From: Streptosporangiaceae bacterium
GTDB taxonomy: Bacteria > Actinomycetota > Actinomycetes > Streptosporangiales > Streptosporangiaceae
DNA length: 43,938 nucleotides
Direction of reading: 5' to 3'
NCBI GenBank assembly: GCA_030038015.1
Contig: JASHPR010000048.1
Coordinates: forward strand, 1-43,938
The first letter of the stretch is position 1; each line of letters starts with the position of its first letter. This document shows positions 40,610 through 43,938 of this stretch, piece after piece. Position numbers and translations under genes: made by a program. The notes under the pieces were generated by a model, which saw only the letters and a program-made list of their open reading frames with translations, made no database searches and was not told where the DNA came from.

Positions 40610-41353
40610 ATGATTTCTGCTGATGACCGGCTGGCCGCCGGCCTGGCCGGCGAGGCAGGGCGCAGGCTGCTGGCGCTGCGGGCGGGCGGCGGCGACCCCG
40701 ATGCCATGCGGCACGCCGGCGACCGCAGTTCCCACGAGTTCATCACCGCCGAGCTGGCCCGGCGGCGGCCCGGCGACGCGGTGCTGTCCGAAGAGGGCGC
40801 CGACGACCCCGGCCGGCTGCGCGCCCGCCGCGTCTGGATCGTGGACCCGCTGGACGGCACGCGGGAGTTCGGTGAGCCTGGGCGCAGCGACTGGGCGGTC
40901 CACGTCGCGCTGTGGGAGCAGGGCGGGCTCGCCGCCGGCGCGGTCGCCCTGCCAGCTCAGGACAGGCTGCTGAGCACGGCCGACCCGCCCCCCCCGCCGC
41001 CGCCGCGACCAGACGCAACCCTCCGGTTCGTGGTCAGCCGCACCCGGCCGCCCGAGTTCACGACGCGGCTGGCCTGCAAGACCGGCGCCGAGGTGGTCCC
41101 GCTCGGCTCCGCCGGCGCCAAGGCGGCCGCGGTGATCTGCGGGGAGGCCGACGCCTACGTGCACAGCGGCGGTCAGCACGAGTGGGACTCCGCGGCACCG
41201 GTCGCCGTTGCCCTCGCCGCCGGGCTGCACGCCTCGAGGATTGACGGGTCCAGGCTCTCGTACAACCAGGCAACGCCCTCGGTGCCGGATATCCTGATCT
41301 GCCGAGCCGCGCTCGCCGGCACGCTTCTCGGGGCGATCAGGTCCGTCCGCTAA
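40610..41353 (+). CDS. cysQ: 3'(2'),5'-bisphosphate nucleotidase CysQ-like
   Basis: This 247-residue inositol-monophosphatase-superfamily enzyme starts at ATG 40610; GTG 40598, in frame 12 nt upstream, is also possible. Motifs: 'DAVLSEEGADD' (Glu-Glu metal site), 'VWIVDPLDGTREF' (Asp-Pro-Leu-Asp-Gly-Thr, metal and phosphate) and 'HEWDSAAPVAVALAAGL' (Trp-Asp-x-Ala). It removes the 3' phosphate of PAP released in sulfate assimilation, or acts on a related substrate. cysD follows after 31 nt. A poly-Pro stretch near residue 125 is unusual. Its first codons are duplicated after pth (14010-14063). Confidence 0.9.
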   Translation: MISADDRLAAGLAGEAGRRLLALRAGGGDPDAMRHAGDRSSHEFITAELARRRPGDAVLSEEGADDPGRLRARRVWIVDPLDGTREFGEPGRSDWAVHVALWEQGGLAAGAVALPAQDRLLSTADPPPPPPPRPDATLRFVVSRTRPPEFTTRLACKTGAEVVPLGSAGAKAAAVICGEADAYVHSGGQHEWDSAAPVAVALAAGLHASRIDGSRLSYNQATPSVPDILICRAALAGTLLGAIRSVR

Positions 41354-41384
41354 AGCCCGCCTCCGACCCATTTGGAGTCTCCCG

Positions 41385-42308
41385 ATGGCCACGCCACCGC
41401 GTTCCGACTACCAGCTCTCCCATCTCGACATGCTCGAGGCCGAGTCCATCCACATCATCCGCGAGGTGGCCGCCGAGTTCGAGCGCCCGGTGCTGCTGTT
41501 CTCCGGCGGCAAGGACTCGATCGTGATGATGGCCGTGGCCGAGCGCGCGTTCCGGCCCGCGCGGCTGCCGTTCCCGGTGATGCACGTGGATACCGGCCAC
41601 AACTTCGCCGAGGTGCTCGAGTTCCGGGACCGGCGGGTGGAGCAGGCGGGCGCCCGGCTGATCGTCGCTTCGGTGCAGGACTCGATCGACTCGGGCCGGG
41701 TCGCCGAGGAGACGGGACGCTGGGCGAGCCGTAACCGGCTGCAGACCGTCACCCTGCTGGACGCGATCGAGGAGCACCGCTTCGACGCGGTGTTCGGCGG
41801 CGCCCGCCGCGACGAAGAGAAGGCCAGGGCCAAGGAGCGGATGTTCTCCTTCCGTGACGAGTTCGGCCAGTGGGATCCGAAGAACCAGCGACCCGAGCTG
41901 TGGAACCTCTACAACACCAAGCTGCGGCGCGGCGAGCACATCCGGGTGTTCCCGCTGTCCAACTGGACCGAGCTCGACGTGTGGCACTACATCCGGCGGG
42001 AGGAGCTCGAGATCCCGTCCATCTACTTCGCGCACCGGCGCCATGTCTTCGAGCGCGAGGGCATCCTGCTCGCCGGCAGCCCGTACCTGATCAGGGGAGA
42101 GGACGAGCCGCTCTTCGAGGCGACCGTCCGCTATCGCACGGTCGGGGACATGACGTGCACCGGGGCCGTCGAGTCGGCAGCGGCGACGATCGCCGACGTG
42201 ATCTCGGAGATCGCGGCGACGCGGATCACCGAGCGGGGCCAGACGCGCGCCGACGACCGCACCAGCGAGGCAGCGATGGAAGACCGCAAGCGAGAGGGCT
42301 ACTTCTGA
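41385..42308 (+). CDS. cysD: sulfate adenylyltransferase subunit 2
   Basis: This 307-residue PP-loop ATPase forms APS from ATP and sulfate with CysN. 'VLLFSGGKDSIVMM' is the PP-loop, 'MHVDTGHNF' follows, and 'FGGARRDEEKARAKERMFS' and 'ELDVWHYI' are conserved CysD blocks. ATG 41385 lies after GGAG. The stop and the cysN start share one base (TGATG), so translation is coupled. Confidence 0.97.
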   Translation: MATPPRSDYQLSHLDMLEAESIHIIREVAAEFERPVLLFSGGKDSIVMMAVAERAFRPARLPFPVMHVDTGHNFAEVLEFRDRRVEQAGARLIVASVQDSIDSGRVAEETGRWASRNRLQTVTLLDAIEEHRFDAVFGGARRDEEKARAKERMFSFRDEFGQWDPKNQRPELWNLYNTKLRRGEHIRVFPLSNWTELDVWHYIRREELEIPSIYFAHRRHVFEREGILLAGSPYLIRGEDEPLFEATVRYRTVGDMTCTGAVESAAATIADVISEIAATRITERGQTRADDRTSEAAMEDRKREGYF

Positions 42309-43621
42309 TGACGCACGCTCAGGCTGACCCCGGCGCCAGCCAGCCCCCGGACCGGCACGTGGACATGCTCCGGCTGGCGACCGCGGGCTCGGTCGACGAC
42401 GGCAAGAGCACCCTCATCGGGCGGCTGCTCTTCGACTCCAAGGCGATCTTCGAGGACCAGCTCGCCGCGGTGGAGCGCACCAGCAGGGAGCGCGGCGAGG
42501 AGTACACAAACCTGGCCCTGCTGACCGACGGGCTGCGCGCCGAGCGCGAGCAGGGCATCACCATCGACGTGGCCTACCGCTACTTCGCCACGCCGCGGCG
42601 GAAGTTCATCATCGCCGACACGCCCGGTCACATCCAGTACACGAGGAACATGGTCACCGGGGCGTCAACCGCCGACCTGGCGATCGTCCTGGTCGACGCC
42701 CGCAACGGGCTGACCGAGCAGAGCAGGCGGCACGCGTTCCTCGCCACGCTGCTGCGGGTGCCGCACCTGGTGCTCGCGGTGAACAAGATGGACCTCGTCA
42801 ACTACGACGCCGCGGTGTTCGAGCAGATCACCGAGGAGTTCACCTCGTTCGCCGCCAAGCTGGAGATCGGCGACCTGACCTTCATCCCCATCTCGGCGCT
42901 GCACGGGGACAACGTGGTGCAGCGCTCGGCCAGCATGCCGTGGTACGACGGCCCGTCGCTGCTGCACCACCTGGAGCACGTGCACATCGCGTCCGACCGG
43001 AACCTCATCGACGTGCGGTTCCCCGTGCAGTTCGTGATCAGGCCGCACCAGGCCACGCATCCTGAGCTGCACGACTACCGTGGCTACGCCGGCCAGGTGG
43101 CGGGGGGCGTGCTCAAGCCCGGCGACGAGGTCATGCACCTCCCGTCCGGCCTGACCACGACCATCAAGCGCATCGACACGGCGCGCGGCCCGGTGGCGGA
43201 GGCCTTCCCGCCCATGTCGGTGACCCTCCTGCTCGACGGCGACCTGGACATCTCGCGGGGGGACATGCTCTGCCGGCCGCACAACCAGCCGCCAGCGGCC
43301 CAGGATGTCGAGGCACTGGTCTGCTGGATGACCGACGCCAGGACGCTGACCCCGCGCAGCAGGCTGGTCGTGAAGCACACCACGCGGACCGTGAAGGCGT
43401 TCGTCCGCGACCTGCATTACCGCCTCGACGTGAACACCCTGCACCGGGACGAGTCAGCCACCCAGTTCGGCCTCAACGAGATCGGGCGGGTGACGCTGCG
43501 GCTGACGCAGCCGGTGTTCTGCGACCCGTACAACCGCAACCGGCTCACCGGCGGCCTGATCCTGATCGACGAGGCGACCAACGGCACCGTCGGCGCGGCC
43601 GTGGTCACCGACGCCCATTAG
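42308..43621 (+). CDS. cysN: sulfate adenylyltransferase subunit 1 (GTPase)
   Basis: ATG 42308 gives 437 residues; the 583-residue track ORF begins inside cysD in another frame. The EF-Tu-like GTPase motifs are 'GSVDDGKSTLIGRLLFDSK' (G1), 'EREQGITIDVAYRYF' (G2), 'IADTPGH' (G3) and 'NKMDLV' (G4). Beta-barrel domains 2 and 3 follow. The length fits CysN alone, without a fused CysC APS kinase. It drives APS synthesis by GTP hydrolysis. Confidence 0.97.
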   Translation: MTHAQADPGASQPPDRHVDMLRLATAGSVDDGKSTLIGRLLFDSKAIFEDQLAAVERTSRERGEEYTNLALLTDGLRAEREQGITIDVAYRYFATPRRKFIIADTPGHIQYTRNMVTGASTADLAIVLVDARNGLTEQSRRHAFLATLLRVPHLVLAVNKMDLVNYDAAVFEQITEEFTSFAAKLEIGDLTFIPISALHGDNVVQRSASMPWYDGPSLLHHLEHVHIASDRNLIDVRFPVQFVIRPHQATHPELHDYRGYAGQVAGGVLKPGDEVMHLPSGLTTTIKRIDTARGPVAEAFPPMSVTLLLDGDLDISRGDMLCRPHNQPPAAQDVEALVCWMTDARTLTPRSRLVVKHTTRTVKAFVRDLHYRLDVNTLHRDESATQFGLNEIGRVTLRLTQPVFCDPYNRNRLTGGLILIDEATNGTVGAAVVTDAH

Positions 43622-43799
43622 GCGAGCGGCCGGGCGGCCGCCATGGGGGGTGGCCCGGGGATCCCGGCGGTCCCGGCGGCGGCCGCGAATAAGCCCCCGG
43701 GGGGGCTGCCGCTCTATACGCTGAACTTCATCGAATGAGCGATTTGCGTGGCCACTGAGGATTTGCGCGGTCACCCGGCAGGAAGGGCGAACGCAGGCG
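43622..43799. other. intergenic region after cysN with a GC hairpin
   Basis: AGCCCCCGGGGGGGCT at 43694-43709 can form a 7-bp stem and is the best terminator candidate for the cys operon. The rest shows no feature I can support. Confidence 0.4.
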
Positions 43800-43938
43800 G
43801 TGGCGGCAGGAGACGGGGAGACCCCGCCGTCGCGCGGGCGCCACAGGCAGACCGCCGCTCAACCGGGGCCGGATGAGCCAGGGCCGGTGCGGGGGGCGGC
43901 GGGGCCTGGGCGGGGGCTGCCGGTGCCGGCGCCGCCGG
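43800..43938 (+). CDS. possible start of the next gene, truncated by window end
   Basis: A frame from GTG 43800 (VAAGDGETPPSRGRHRQ...) stays open to the end of the window, 46 codons, and is rich in Gly, Pro and Arg. GGAAGG lies 13 nt upstream, rather far for a ribosome binding site. Such N-termini are common as cytoplasmic tails of actinomycete membrane proteins, but no fold can be seen. In GC-rich DNA an open frame of this length may be chance. Confidence 0.3.
   Translation, partial: MAAGDGETPPSRGRHRQTAAQPGPDEPGPVRGAAGPGRGLPVPAPP

Noticed and set aside
14010-40610. Integrase, transposase or tRNA attachment site at the island edges
   Set aside because: No recombinase gene or IS end is visible in the window, and the only tRNA (7584-7657) lies 6 kb away on the other side of glmU.
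40598-40610. Upstream GTG 40598 as the cysQ start
   Set aside because: It is in frame, but the duplicated relic at 14010 begins with the ATG, which supports ATG 40610.

Overview
The window is a very GC-rich piece of an actinomycete chromosome. Gene order (ispE, ABC-F, desaturase, tRNA-Gln, glmU, prs, rplY, pth) and protein style suggest a Streptosporangiales- or Streptomyces-like soil actinobacterium. The genus cannot be fixed from sequence alone.

Left housekeeping block (1-13994): the 3' end of ispE, an ABC-F ATPase, a small nonapeptide-repeat protein, a TetR/SGNH-lipoprotein pair, a four-helix membrane protein, a MarR regulator, a desaturase-TetR operon with a dense palindromic operator, tRNA-Gln(UUG), glmU, prs, a gluconate-dehydrogenase-like pair (subunit 3 plus a GMC flavoprotein), ribosomal protein L25 and peptidyl-tRNA hydrolase. 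glmU stops at 344 codons and lacks the part of the beta-helix that carries the acetyltransferase active site.

Polysaccharide island (about 14010-40609): genes for a Wzx/Wzy-type exopolysaccharide and its decoration lie here on both strands. They include a lysozyme-like cell-wall protein, a double methyltransferase, a left-handed beta-helix acetyltransferase, a flavoprotein, a secreted tandem NodB-like protein, a minus-strand operon (GT4, short nucleotide-sugar dehydrogenase, YdcF, GH5), an ATP-grasp/NodB pair, and a large minus-strand operon (Wzz-kinase-MurJ fusion, Gfo/Idh/MocA, DegT aminotransferase, priming sugar transferase, Wzy-like polymerase, second Wzz-kinase). Two orphan LuxR-type response regulators diverge from the large operon.

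Right block (40610-43621): cysQ-cysD-cysN for sulfate activation and PAP recycling. A diverged copy of the first 18 codons of cysQ sits directly after pth at 14010, preceded by its own Shine-Dalgarno sequence. This suggests that pth and cysQDN were once adjacent and that the polysaccharide locus was inserted or exchanged between them.

The most striking object is the 1028-residue fusion of a polysaccharide co-polymerase/BY-kinase with a MurJ/MviN-type flippase. About 6.5 kb away, in the same orientation, is a close paralogue of the kinase half that ends exactly in the linker where the flippase begins in the fusion.
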